Assembly (NCBI GenBank): GCA_017382775.1
Contig: JAFNZQ010000192.1
Span: 1 to 10,051, forward strand
Direction of reading: 5' to 3'
DNA: 10,051 bases
Source: Spirochaetaceae bacterium
Lineage (GTDB): Bacteria; Spirochaetota; Spirochaetia; Treponematales; Treponemataceae
Below, in pieces: positions 1-7,118 of the stretch. Under the pieces are notes generated by a model. It was not told the origin of the DNA. It saw only the letters and a list, made by a program, of their open reading frames with translations, and did not search any database. Both the position numbers and the translations under genes were made by a program. Each line of letters opens with the position of its first letter. The stretch's first letter is position 1.

Positions 1-1046
1 AAGATTTAGACGGATATTTAACCGATGAAGACAATGCTTATTTGTCCCAATTGGACGAGATTTACACCGAGGTTATGGATTCTTTCAAAAAAATCCATTC
101 CGGCGGATTTTCCGAATCCTTGGTTAAGGAAGAACAGAAGGTAATCAACGGATTTAACACCATGGGACACATAATGCAGGAGATTTGCGACAAGAATCCT
201 TCATTAAAAGTGTTTTCGTTTGTTACGAAAGAGGAAAGCCATGCTGAGGCTTCTCGTGTTATAGCCAAGTTGCGAGATATGCGTACGGATAACCGTGAAT
301 TTGTCTATTACACCCAAAGGGCTTTTGAAATGCTTTTCAAAATGGCATACACCGGCGACCACAGCGACAAAAAAAATTATCTTGTGGTAAAAACTCCGGT
401 AACCCATCCCGTTCAAAACTTTTCCGTGCATAAAATTCCCGATATTGATCACAAAATCGAAAATACCGTTATGTGCGTAATGCTGCGCGGAGCCCTGTTG
501 CCCTCCATGATTATGTCCAAGGAAATCCAAGAATATTCTTCCCACGGATATGTTACGCCCTTTTCCCTTTTCAAAATAAAGCGGAACGACACCAAAGAGG
601 AAGCCAACATGGAATACATCCTTGATTTGGAAAAATCCTTCTTCAATTTGGCGGATTTGGACGGGAAGGACTTGGTTTTTGCCGATCCCATGAACGCCAC
701 CGGCGGTTCCTTGGTAACCGTTGTGAAATTCCTTTTGAGTCAAGGCGTAAAACCCAAATCCATCAATTTTTTCAACGTTATAACGGCTTTGAAAGGCGGT
801 TTGCGCGTGGTACGGGCCTTGGATAACTGTACCGTAAACACACTGTGGATGGATCCGGTGTTGAACGATAAGGCCTACATAATGCCAGGTTTGGGTGATG
901 CCGGAGATCGTTTGAACGGAACCGACACCGAAGACAAACCCCGTAACATCCTCCACCTTATTGCGGATTACGGATCATACATTTCCGGCCTTTATCGTTC
1001 CCAGGTGCGAGAGATTGAACAGATTGTGCTGGGGGCACGTCGATGA
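1..1046 (+). CDS. Uracil phosphoribosyltransferase-like protein (5' partial)
   Basis: The encoded protein resembles type I phosphoribosyltransferases of the UPRT family, which make UMP from uracil and PRPP in the cytoplasm. Residue numbers count from the TTG at 42. A PRPP-binding loop lies at 211-223 ([13 protein letters not shown]). An ILRAGL-like segment lies at 147-153 (VMLRGAL), and the UPRT signature GLGDAGDR at 283-290. The UPRT fold seems to cover about 65-295. Ordinary UPRTs are near 208 residues, so this protein has extra N- and C-terminal parts. The frame stays open from base 3 and the TTG at 42 has no Shine-Dalgarno, so the true start probably lies left of the window. The stop overlaps the next gene (ATGA). 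UPRT-like fold is well supported; uracil as substrate is inferred, because the family motifs are altered ([14 protein letters not shown]). It could be a divergent paralogue with another base or a regulatory role. Confidence 0.8.
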   Translation, partial: DLDGYLTDEDNAYLSQLDEIYTEVMDSFKKIHSGGFSESLVKEEQKVINGFNTMGHIMQEICDKNPSLKVFSFVTKEESHAEASRVIAKLRDMRTDNREFVYYTQRAFEMLFKMAYTGDHSDKKNYLVVKTPVTHPVQNFSVHKIPDIDHKIENTVMCVMLRGALLPSMIMSKEIQEYSSHGYVTPFSLFKIKRNDTKEEANMEYILDLEKSFFNLADLDGKDLVFADPMNATGGSLVTVVKFLLSQGVKPKSINFFNVITALKGGLRVVRALDNCTVNTLWMDPVLNDKAYIMPGLGDAGDRLNGTDTEDKPRNILHLIADYGSYISGLYRSQVREIEQIVLGARR

Positions 1047-1654
1047 CTTCCAAAATGAAAGTTATTGGGCTTGCGATAATCCTTGTCGGGCTGTTATGCT
1101 CCTGTAAAACTCCGCTGGTTCCCGGGATAACCGAAATTCGCATTAACAACATTTATGCGGAATATTTTTCCCTGGGAGAAGCCTATCTCAAAATCGGTAA
1201 TTACGAAAAGGCCGCGGAATTTTTTGAAAAGGCCGCAGGTAGCAAGGAACATCGTGTGGGTGCCCTTTACAATGCCGCCCGTTGCTATGCCTTTGCGGAA
1301 AAATGGGATGAATCCTTCAAAATTTACGATATGTTGCAAAAGGCCGATCCGGAAAATCGCATTTTGCGTGAAAATCGTGCTTACATTTTGTTCCGCAAAG
1401 GGGAGATTAAAAAATCCAAGGAATTGTATTCATCCATGGTGGCGGAAAATCCCGACGATAAAAAACTTTTGCAAAATTACATAAATGTTTTGGCTGAAAT
1501 GAAGGATTTTACCGAATCGGAAGCGCAAATTGAAGTGTACAAAAGCAGATTTGGTGAAGATGAGGAAATAACAAAAATCGCAGCCGACGTTAAAATCGCA
1601 AAGGAAGGCCCTCCAAAGGTAGAGGAAGAGGCAAGCACCGAACCCGCCTCTTAA
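1043..1654 (+). CDS. TPR-repeat lipoprotein
   Basis: The 203-residue protein begins with a short basic region and a hydrophobic stretch ending in a lipobox (LCSC, modified Cys21), so it is probably a lipoprotein in the cell envelope. The mature part is almost all helical TPR-like repeats, at about 39-70, 71-104, 105-138 and 139-172. The best first-repeat signature is [17 protein letters not shown] at 49-65. TPR arrays bind partner proteins; no enzyme motif is present. A Glu/Pro-rich tail follows (about 188-203). The ATG overlaps the upstream stop as ATGA, and GGGGG at 1031-1035 is the only upstream purine run, so translation is probably coupled to the UPRT-like gene. A second ATG at 1055 would give a shorter signal peptide starting MKVIG and cannot be excluded. 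The gene converges on the aminotransferase gene with a 3-base gap and no visible terminator. The partner is unknown. Confidence 0.85.
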   Translation: MTSKMKVIGLAIILVGLLCSCKTPLVPGITEIRINNIYAEYFSLGEAYLKIGNYEKAAEFFEKAAGSKEHRVGALYNAARCYAFAEKWDESFKIYDMLQKADPENRILRENRAYILFRKGEIKKSKELYSSMVAENPDDKKLLQNYINVLAEMKDFTESEAQIEVYKSRFGEDEEITKIAADVKIAKEGPPKVEEEASTEPAS

Positions 1655-1657
1655 TGG

Positions 1658-2818
1658 CTACAATTCTTTTATAAATTCTTCCATGCGGTCCAAGGCGATA
1701 CGTAATTTATCCAAAGCGGTGGCGTAACAGCATCGGACGAAGCCTTCTCCCCCGGAGCCGAAAACGCTTCCGGGAACCACCGCAACGCCCTTTTCCTCAA
1801 TTAACCGACGGGAAAATTCCTCCGATGAAAGCCCTGTGGAACGAATGTCCGCGAAAATGTAAAAGGCTCCGTCGGGCTTTGCGTAGGGCAATCCCATTTT
1901 GTCCAGTTTGGAACAGAAAAAGTTTCTTCGATGTCGGTAGGATGAACGCATTTTTTCCACTTCTCCCCAGCCGTTTTTCAAGCCTTCTTCCGCTGCGTAC
2001 TGGCTCATAATCGGGGCGCAAATGGCGGAATATTGGTGGATTTTATTTGCTTGCTCAACCAATGATTTGGGAGCTGCCACATATCCGATTCGCCACCCGG
2101 TCATGGCAAAACTTTTGGAAAATCCGTTCAAGATAACGGAATAATCCTTCATTCCCTCGAAAGAACCGATGGAAACGTGTTGGGCATCATCGTAGGTTAG
2201 TTCGCAATAAACTTCGTCGCTGATGCACCAAAATTTATGTTTTTTCGCCAGGGCCGCGATTTTTTCCAATTCATCCTTGGGAATCATCTTTCCCGTGGGA
2301 TTACTGGGAGTGCAAAGCATTAAGGCCTTTGTTTTCGGCGTTATCACCCTTTCCAAAGCCTCCGCCGTGGGAGAAAAATCCGTTAGGGCCGTGTTCAGGC
2401 GAACTAATTTGGTTTCGCACAATTCTGCCAAGGGTTGGTATGAAACATAACAAGGTTCGCAAACGATAATCTCGTCACCGGGATTTAAAATGGAACGTAA
2501 AATTACGTCAACGGCCTCGGAAACACCTATGGTGAGAAGAATTTCCTCATCGGGATTGTAATTCATTCCGTATCGCTGCAAATATCGGCAAATTTCCTTT
2601 CGGAGAGAGAGCAAACCGCGATTGGGAGTGTAGGAGGTGCGTCCTTTTTGCAGGTAGTAAATTGCCTGTTCCCGCATTAAATAGGGAGTTGTGAAATCCG
2701 GCTCTCCCACACCCAGGGAAATAACATCGTCGCGACCTACGCAAAGGTCAAAAAAACGTCGTATGCCCGATGGTTCAATGGACATTGTCCGTCGGGATAA
2801 CATTTCTTTATTTTCCAT
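1658..2818 (-). CDS. PLP-dependent class I/II aminotransferase
   Basis: This is a fold-type I aminotransferase of 386 residues, a normal length for the family. From the ATG at 2818, visible active-site elements are SNPTG around Asn173, SDEVY with the PLP-ring Asp201 and Tyr204, the Schiff-base Lys235 in GFSKSFAMTGWRIGY, and the substrate-carboxylate Arg362 in GFVRCCY. It resembles the aspartate/aromatic and PatA/YugH-type group; the exact amino donor cannot be read from sequence. A GTG at 2827 would add three residues, but the purine-rich AAAAGGG would then abut the start. For the ATG at 2818 the same site sits 8 bases upstream, so ATG is preferred. The gene starts 13 bases after the stop of an AsnC/Lrp regulator, and it is last in an apparent glyA-regulator-aminotransferase operon. 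Aminotransferase/Lrp-type pairs also occur in other bacteria, such as yugH-yugG in Bacillus. Confidence 0.93.
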   Translation of the reverse strand: MENKEMLSRRTMSIEPSGIRRFFDLCVGRDDVISLGVGEPDFTTPYLMREQAIYYLQKGRTSYTPNRGLLSLRKEICRYLQRYGMNYNPDEEILLTIGVSEAVDVILRSILNPGDEIIVCEPCYVSYQPLAELCETKLVRLNTALTDFSPTAEALERVITPKTKALMLCTPSNPTGKMIPKDELEKIAALAKKHKFWCISDEVYCELTYDDAQHVSIGSFEGMKDYSVILNGFSKSFAMTGWRIGYVAAPKSLVEQANKIHQYSAICAPIMSQYAAEEGLKNGWGEVEKMRSSYRHRRNFFCSKLDKMGLPYAKPDGAFYIFADIRSTGLSSEEFSRRLIEEKGVAVVPGSVFGSGGEGFVRCCYATALDKLRIALDRMEEFIKEL

Positions 2819-2831
2819 TGTTTGCACCCTT

Positions 2832-3308
2832 TTAGGCCATCATTTCTTGTCGCAAATCTTTTTCTTTGGGAACGTAAATTATGTCGTTTTCCTTATAAAT
2901 TTGCAGAACAAACTGGGTTTTTGTACTTCTCACACCGTCAATGGTGGCAAATTTTTGGGTCAAAAGCGCCACATCTTCAATGGAAGAGCCTTCCACAGCC
3001 ACTTGCAGGTCGTATCCTCCACTTATTAAATAGAGGGATTTTACCTGTGGAAAATGATAAATCTTTTCGGCAATGGCATCGAATCCACGATCCCTTTCGG
3101 GTGTTACTTGAAGCTCAATTACGGCACGGACTGATTTTTCACTCCGGTTTCCGGGATGTACAATGGCGGCGTATTTGATAATTGTGCCGGATTGTTCCAG
3201 TTCCTTCATAACGGAACGTACCTCGTCTTCGGATTTTTGCGTCATTGCGGCTAAATCCTCAACGGAAATGCGTCCGTTTTCTTCCAGGAGTTTCAGTATT
3301 TCGTCCAT
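2832..3308 (-). CDS. AsnC/Lrp-family transcriptional regulator
   Basis: The 158-residue protein has the two-part Lrp/AsnC layout. The N-terminal winged helix-turn-helix is at about 1-48 (DEILKLLEENGRISVEDLAA, then the wing GTIIKYAAIVHP). An alpha-beta ligand-sensing RAM domain is at about 58-138, with the typical GGYD turn at 97-100. Such proteins form dimers or higher oligomers on DNA and respond to amino acids. The start is the ATG at 3308, because AAGGAGG sits 5 bases upstream; extending the frame to 3368 would overlap glyA and ignores that site. It lies 10 bases after the glyA stop and 13 bases before the aminotransferase start, so the three are probably one transcript. Regulation of its own operon in response to glycine, serine or a transaminated amino acid is plausible but inferred. 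A short charged tail (about 139-158) follows the RAM domain. Confidence 0.93.
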   Translation of the reverse strand: MDEILKLLEENGRISVEDLAAMTQKSEDEVRSVMKELEQSGTIIKYAAIVHPGNRSEKSVRAVIELQVTPERDRGFDAIAEKIYHFPQVKSLYLISGGYDLQVAVEGSSIEDVALLTQKFATIDGVRSTKTQFVLQIYKENDIIYVPKEKDLRQEMMA

Positions 3309-3318
3309 GAAAGCCTCC

Positions 3319-4812
3319 TTAAAAATTTTCTTGCAAGAAGGGTAAATCCAACTCCGGATACAAAACAAATTTTGACAGCAAATCTTTCACTTCGGATGAA
3401 GCCTTGGATTTTACACCCTCGTCCAAAACGTACTTTGCCTTGGACAAGTTTCCGTCTTCGCCCTTTGCCGGATGACAGGATTGCAACACGTCGGCAATAA
3501 CACCGGCGATTACCTTCATTTCGTCCTTGCCCATTCCCAAAGTGGTTACGGCAGGTGTTCCGATACGAAGCCCGCTGGTCCACCAAGGGCCGTTTTGGTC
3601 AAAGGGCAGGGAATTGCGGTTCAAGGTAACGCCGCATTCCACCAGGGCCTTTTCCGCCTGCCTTCCTGTCAAACCAAAGGGAGAAACATCAATCAGCATA
3701 AGGTGATTGTCCGTTCCGCCGGTTTGTATTTTTAATCCTCGGTTTTGAAGTTGAGCCGCCAATTCCCGTGCGTTGGACTGAATGTTATGGGCGTACTGCA
3801 CAAAACTTTCGGAATTTGCCTCTTTGAAAGCCACGGCCTTTGCCGCAATAACGTGGGCCAAAGGACCGCCCAGCACCAGAGGGCAGCCTTTGTTCACGGC
3901 CTCGGCGTATTCGTTTTTGCACAAAATTAAGGCACCTCGAGGGCCTCGAAGGGTTTTATGTGTCGTTGTGGTTACCACGTCCGCCCACAAAACGGGGTTT
4001 TCATCCCCCACGAAGACCTTTCCTGCCACAAGGCCGGCAAAGTGTGCCATATCCACCATGAGGACGGCTCCGCACTTGTCCGCAATTTCACGGAAGCGCC
4101 GGAAGTTTATGGAACGAGGATAGGCACTGTACCCGGCAAGTAAAATCAAGGGACGAAGTTCCATTGCCTGCTTTTCAATGGCGTCGTAATCCAAAAGGCC
4201 CGTTTCCCTGTCCACGGTGTAGGAATGGGCTTCGAACATTCTTGCGGAAACGTTTTGGCGATATCCGTGGGTCAAGTGCCCGCCGGAATAATAGTCCAAT
4301 CCCAAGAGTTTTTGATTTCCCAAAACCTGTCGCAATTCTTCCCAGTCTTTATCGGTAAGTTTGGAAAGGTTGGTTTCTCCCAATTTTTCCAAGGCGGGCA
4401 TTTCAATTTTTTTGGAAAGAATGGCCCAGTAGGCGGTCAAATTGGCGTCGCAACCGGCATGGGGCTGAACATAGGCGTGATCCGCACCGAAAAGGGACTT
4501 GGCCTCTTCCGCCGCCAAAGTCTCCACATCGTCAATGTTTTCGCATCCGCCGTAATATCTATGTAGAGGAAAACCCTCCGCATATTTGTCCGTTAAAAGA
4601 TTTCCCATGGCCGCCTGAACCTTTAAGGAACAGTAATTTTCGCTGGCTATGAGTTTGAGATGCTGTCGTTGGGCTTCCAATTCCCGAACGATAATTCCGG
4701 CCACATTCCCCTGTACTTGGGATATCAATTCCAAGGATGATACATAGTTAATCATTTCCAAAGTGGCTTTGTCGCCGGCTTTATTCAAATATTTGCGTAA
4801 AATTTCACTCAT
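3319..4812 (-). CDS. glyA: Serine hydroxymethyltransferase, long form
   Basis: SHMT converts serine and tetrahydrofolate to glycine and methylene-tetrahydrofolate, supplying one-carbon units in the cytoplasm. Diagnostic segments are IASENYCS (55-62), YYGGCENIDDVE (86-97), DMAHFAG with Asp254 and His257 (254-260), the PLP Schiff-base Lys286 in TTTTHKTLRGPRG, and Arg416 in GLRIGTPA. At 497 residues it is much longer than the roughly 417-residue E. coli enzyme. The extra length is an N-terminal extension (about 1-32), an insertion at about 131-172 before GGHLTHG, and extra C-terminal sequence. I recall this long form from chlamydiae and treponemes. The ATG at 4812 has AGGAGAGG upstream and a consensus promoter close by. 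It is the first gene of the operon with the Lrp-type regulator and aminotransferase. All catalytic residues checked are present, so the enzyme should be active. Confidence 0.96.
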   Translation of the reverse strand: MSEILRKYLNKAGDKATLEMINYVSSLELISQVQGNVAGIIVRELEAQRQHLKLIASENYCSLKVQAAMGNLLTDKYAEGFPLHRYYGGCENIDDVETLAAEEAKSLFGADHAYVQPHAGCDANLTAYWAILSKKIEMPALEKLGETNLSKLTDKDWEELRQVLGNQKLLGLDYYSGGHLTHGYRQNVSARMFEAHSYTVDRETGLLDYDAIEKQAMELRPLILLAGYSAYPRSINFRRFREIADKCGAVLMVDMAHFAGLVAGKVFVGDENPVLWADVVTTTTHKTLRGPRGALILCKNEYAEAVNKGCPLVLGGPLAHVIAAKAVAFKEANSESFVQYAHNIQSNARELAAQLQNRGLKIQTGGTDNHLMLIDVSPFGLTGRQAEKALVECGVTLNRNSLPFDQNGPWWTSGLRIGTPAVTTLGMGKDEMKVIAGVIADVLQSCHPAKGEDGNLSKAKYVLDEGVKSKASSEVKDLLSKFVLYPELDLPFLQENF

Positions 4813-4830
4813 TGCAACCTCTCCTGCCCA

Positions 4831-4859
4831 ATGTTATCAAAAAAATAAACTTTTGTCAA
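4831..4859 (-). promoter_or_regulatory. Sigma-70 promoter for glyA operon
   Basis: Read on the minus strand there is TTGACA (4854-4859), a 17-base spacer and TAACAT (4831-4836). The predicted transcript start is near 4824, which leaves a leader of only about 12 bases containing the ribosome site, so there is no room for a riboswitch. An imperfect inverted repeat (GTTATCAAAA at 4833-4842 and TTTTGTCAAC at 4851-4860, 8 of 10 matching) overlaps both boxes and could be an operator. Confidence 0.8.
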
Positions 4860-4879
4860 CATTGTTTCTCTATTTTCCC

Positions 4880-4908
4880 TTGACTTTTAGGGTTTTTGAC
4901 CGTATATT
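4880..4908 (+). promoter_or_regulatory. Sigma-70 promoter for the HdeD-like gene
   Basis: TTGACT (4880-4885), a 17-base spacer and TATATT (4903-4908) lie 20 bases upstream of the ATG at 4929. The predicted start near 4915 gives a leader of about 14 bases carrying AAGGAG. Its -35 box lies 20 bases from the -35 box of the divergent glyA promoter, so the two polymerases would sit back to back. Confidence 0.78.
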
Positions 4909-4928
4909 TTAACCACTAAGGAGTAAAA

Positions 4929-5495
4929 ATGAAAAATTCTGCTTTTGCTGTGGCCCCTTTGTCAGCATTTTTGGGGCTTTCAATGTGTTTTGCGCCGGAA
5001 GGTTTCATCAAAGTATCCGTTATTCTGGGAGGAATTTCAGCAGTCGTTTCCGGAATAACAAAAATCGCAACCTTGTCCACCTTGTGGCCCAGTGAAGGGA
5101 AATTCCGTTTAATCGTCCTTGCGGAAGGAATTGTCGGAATTGCCAGCGGTATTTTGGCCGTGGTTCTACCCTTAACGGTTTTCAACACGGTTTGGAACAT
5201 CTTCCTGTACATCTTGGGATTTTACCTTATTGCGGCAGCTGTTTTAACCGTGGGAGAAACGATTCAATGGAAAAAAGTTATGGGAAAAAACTTTGAAGCA
5301 AAACCAAAGGTAATAGAAATTATAAGCTATGTAATTGCCGCAACAGTGTTTTTCATAATTCCCGGTAGCGTGGGAACCACATTGATACGAATATTGGGTG
5401 CATCCATTGCCTTATTCGGACTGGGAGTTTTTCTTTTTCATATGAAGTATTTTCCCAACGTTTTTTCTGTCATTGCCGAATTTCGGAAATCTTGA
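4929..5495 (+). CDS. HdeD/DUF308-like six-helix membrane protein
   Basis: The 188-residue protein is almost entirely hydrophobic, with six likely membrane helices at about 5-22, 27-50, 60-82, 86-110, 128-146 and 149-171. The only large soluble segment is a basic loop at about 112-127. Length, helix count and the repeated glycine-rich helix pairs (ILGGISAVVSGI, LAEGIVGIASGI, ILGASIALFGLGVF) match the HdeD/DUF308 family, whose E. coli member is an acid-resistance membrane protein of similar size. The biochemical role of the family is poorly defined, so none is assigned here. The start is supported by AAGGAG 5 bases upstream and a consensus promoter. It appears to be transcribed alone, divergent from glyA, and converges on the CapA-like gene with a 10-base gap and no obvious terminator. 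Confidence 0.75.
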   Translation: MKNSAFAVAPLSAFLGLSMCFAPEGFIKVSVILGGISAVVSGITKIATLSTLWPSEGKFRLIVLAEGIVGIASGILAVVLPLTVFNTVWNIFLYILGFYLIAAAVLTVGETIQWKKVMGKNFEAKPKVIEIISYVIAATVFFIIPGSVGTTLIRILGASIALFGLGVFLFHMKYFPNVFSVIAEFRKS

Positions 5496-5505
5496 AGTAG
5501 AAGTA

Positions 5506-6579
5506 TTAGGGATGAATGTCCTTCATGGCCGAAAGGCGTCTTTTATAGTAGGAACGTTCCTTTTCCGTGGGTAAGTCGGCAATGAAGTCCTCGGTAAATC
5601 GCCTTATGGTCATGTTGTCTTCCCTGTCCATGTAGTTGGTAACCAAAATTGGATCCACTTTGGAAAATTTAACCTTTCCATCCCTTTTTGTGGCCGAAAC
5701 TTGAAGCATGTAGGCATCTCCGGTATATTCCCGAGGTGCCAAGGGATTTTCGAAATTCAAAACGGCCCGCTGTCCCGAAATCAAATTCCCCATGGAGTAC
5801 ATAACCAGTTTGCTTCCCTCATCCCGCACTTCCCATGGATGCATCACATGGGGATGACTTGCCCAAATTACGTCCACACCGGCTGCCAAAAGTTGATTGA
5901 AAAACCGTTTTCGCTCCCCGTTGACGGTCAAAATGTATTCCGGCTCATCCAAGTGAATGGCCAATACAAAGATGTCGCAGGGGTTTTTCTTTCGCATTTC
6001 GGCAATTTGTGCCAAGAATGCATTTCGCACACTCTGTTTCTTCGGAACGTAATTTACGAAATTCAATGCGTTTGTATATGCGTTGGAAAGTTCGGTTACG
6101 CAAAGGCACAGAAGGTCGAAGCCTTTCTTGCGAATTAAAATTGGCGTTAAAGGTTCGTCCGCAGACTTTTTTAAACCGCCGGAATAAATATTCTTTTTTG
6201 AAGCAAAAAAGTCCCGAGTACTGTGGAGGGAATCCGTTCCTTGGTCTATGCTGTGATTGTTCGCCAAAGTGAATACGTTAAAGCCCGCTCGAATTGCGGC
6301 CTCGGCATAGGGCGGTTTCACGTTGAAGCAGGGATAGGTTTCGTACTTTTTCCTTTCATCCACGGGTGTTTCAAAATTGGCGAAGGAAAGATCACTTTTT
6401 TTGAGAATTCCGCGAATGTCGTCGTAAATCATGTCGTAGTCTTTCATTGCCCAATTTGTGGTGTGGGCCATTATGTCGCCGGCAAAAGTCATGGTTAATC
6501 CTTTGCCACCGCCCACATTCCCCGATGAAGCACAGGAAAACAACAGAGAAATCAATACAAAAATTGTGAAAATTCCCAT
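5506..6579 (-). CDS. CapA-family metallophosphatase-fold lipoprotein
   Basis: The 357-residue protein has a short signal with lipobox LFSC (Cys16), then a Ser/Gly-rich linker and a CapA/PgsA-type domain of the calcineurin-like metallophosphatase superfamily. Visible elements are FAGDIMAH (Asp35), FANFETP (Asn68, Glu70), LANNHSIDQG (Asn107-Asn108-His109), AIHLDEPEY (His209), SHPHV (His242, His244) and the closing YSMGN. The usual HWG before the EY motif is HLD here, a departure from the common family form. CapA proteins were named for poly-gamma-glutamate capsule work, but many members stand alone and have unknown substrates, as here: no capB, capC or other capsule gene is adjacent. The ATG at 6579 is the first possible start, because an in-frame TAG lies four codons upstream. 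It has no Shine-Dalgarno and sits 6 bases after a -10 box. The signal has no Lys/Arg before its hydrophobic core, which is unusual. Confidence 0.88.
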   Translation of the reverse strand: MGIFTIFVLISLLFSCASSGNVGGGKGLTMTFAGDIMAHTTNWAMKDYDMIYDDIRGILKKSDLSFANFETPVDERKKYETYPCFNVKPPYAEAAIRAGFNVFTLANNHSIDQGTDSLHSTRDFFASKKNIYSGGLKKSADEPLTPILIRKKGFDLLCLCVTELSNAYTNALNFVNYVPKKQSVRNAFLAQIAEMRKKNPCDIFVLAIHLDEPEYILTVNGERKRFFNQLLAAGVDVIWASHPHVMHPWEVRDEGSKLVMYSMGNLISGQRAVLNFENPLAPREYTGDAYMLQVSATKRDGKVKFSKVDPILVTNYMDREDNMTIRRFTEDFIADLPTEKERSYYKRRLSAMKDIHP

Positions 6580-6585
6580 AAATTC

Positions 6586-6614
6586 AGTCTAGCACAAAAT
6601 GTTGATGTTGTCAA
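6586..6614 (-). promoter_or_regulatory. Sigma-70 promoter for the CapA-like gene, leaderless layout
   Basis: On the minus strand there is TTGACA (6609-6614), a 17-base spacer and TAGACT (6586-6591). The ATG (6577-6579) begins 6 bases after the -10 box, almost exactly where transcription should start, so the mRNA is predicted to have little or no 5' leader. Confidence 0.75.
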
Positions 6615-6661
6615 TATATTTGGGTAAAATCTTCTTGCCTTAATTTTGCTTTTTTTATTCC

Positions 6662-6667
6662 GATAAT
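6662..6667 (+). promoter_or_regulatory. Possible -10 box before the zinc-ribbon gene
   Basis: GATAAT ends 5 bases before the GTG at 6673. No good -35 box stands 16-18 bases upstream; TTGCCT at 6635-6640 would give a 21-base spacer. It could be a weak or activator-dependent promoter giving a leaderless transcript, or chance in AT-rich DNA. Confidence 0.3.
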
Positions 6668-6672
6668 TTTTC

Positions 6673-7118
6673 GTGTGGTTTATCTTCGTTTTATGTGTAG
6701 TATTATTGGTTCTCATCGCGTTTTTAATAAACATTTACTTTGATGTGTATTTTATGAAGCGAAAGGGGACGAAGCAGCCGACACCCTCAAAAAAACCGGA
6801 CACGGACATTCCCGCCACCGGGCCCAAATGCCCAATTTGCGGAACCCAAATCACCAAAATGGATAAATTGCACGCCATTGTTTACACCGGCCAAGAAAAA
6901 ATTCGTTCCTGCGCCATTTTGGGCTGTCCCTATTGCTACCCAAAGGCACCAAAGGGCATAGAACGCACCTGTCCCGTCTGTCACGAAAAACTTTCCTCGG
7001 ATGATTTTTTAATGGCAAACTTATACACAACAACGGATAATCACAACGACGTAAACATAATCGGATGTACACTTTGCGGAAAAGACGTGAAAGGAAACTT
7101 CCCTTTAAAAAAGAAAAG

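Noticed and set aside
204..956. 250-codon open frame on the minus strand
   Set aside because: It lies wholly opposite the UPRT-like gene, which has clear family motifs; the antisense product has no recognisable domain and no ribosome site was evident. It is a shadow of codon bias.
1652..1660. Search for a shared terminator between the convergent TPR and aminotransferase genes
   Set aside because: Only 3 bases separate the stops and no hairpin with a T run is visible around them; the same is true at 5496-5505 and 9382-9405.
3309..3368. Extended start for the Lrp-type regulator (20 extra residues)
   Set aside because: The extension overlaps the glyA end and does not resemble the family N-terminus, while AAGGAGG is perfectly placed for the ATG at 3308.
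3782..4566. Overlapping plus-strand frames of about 113 codons opposite glyA
   Set aside because: They overlap conserved glyA segments on the other strand and each other, and have no motifs.
4813..4830. Riboswitch (such as glycine) upstream of glyA
   Set aside because: The predicted leader is only about 12 bases, far too short for any known riboswitch.
7092..7108. Small hairpin AAAGG-AAACTTC-CCTTT before the tRNA, considered as a terminator
   Set aside because: The 5-bp stem is weak, is inside the zinc-ribbon coding region, and is not followed by a T run in either useful direction (A-rich on plus; CACG after it on minus).
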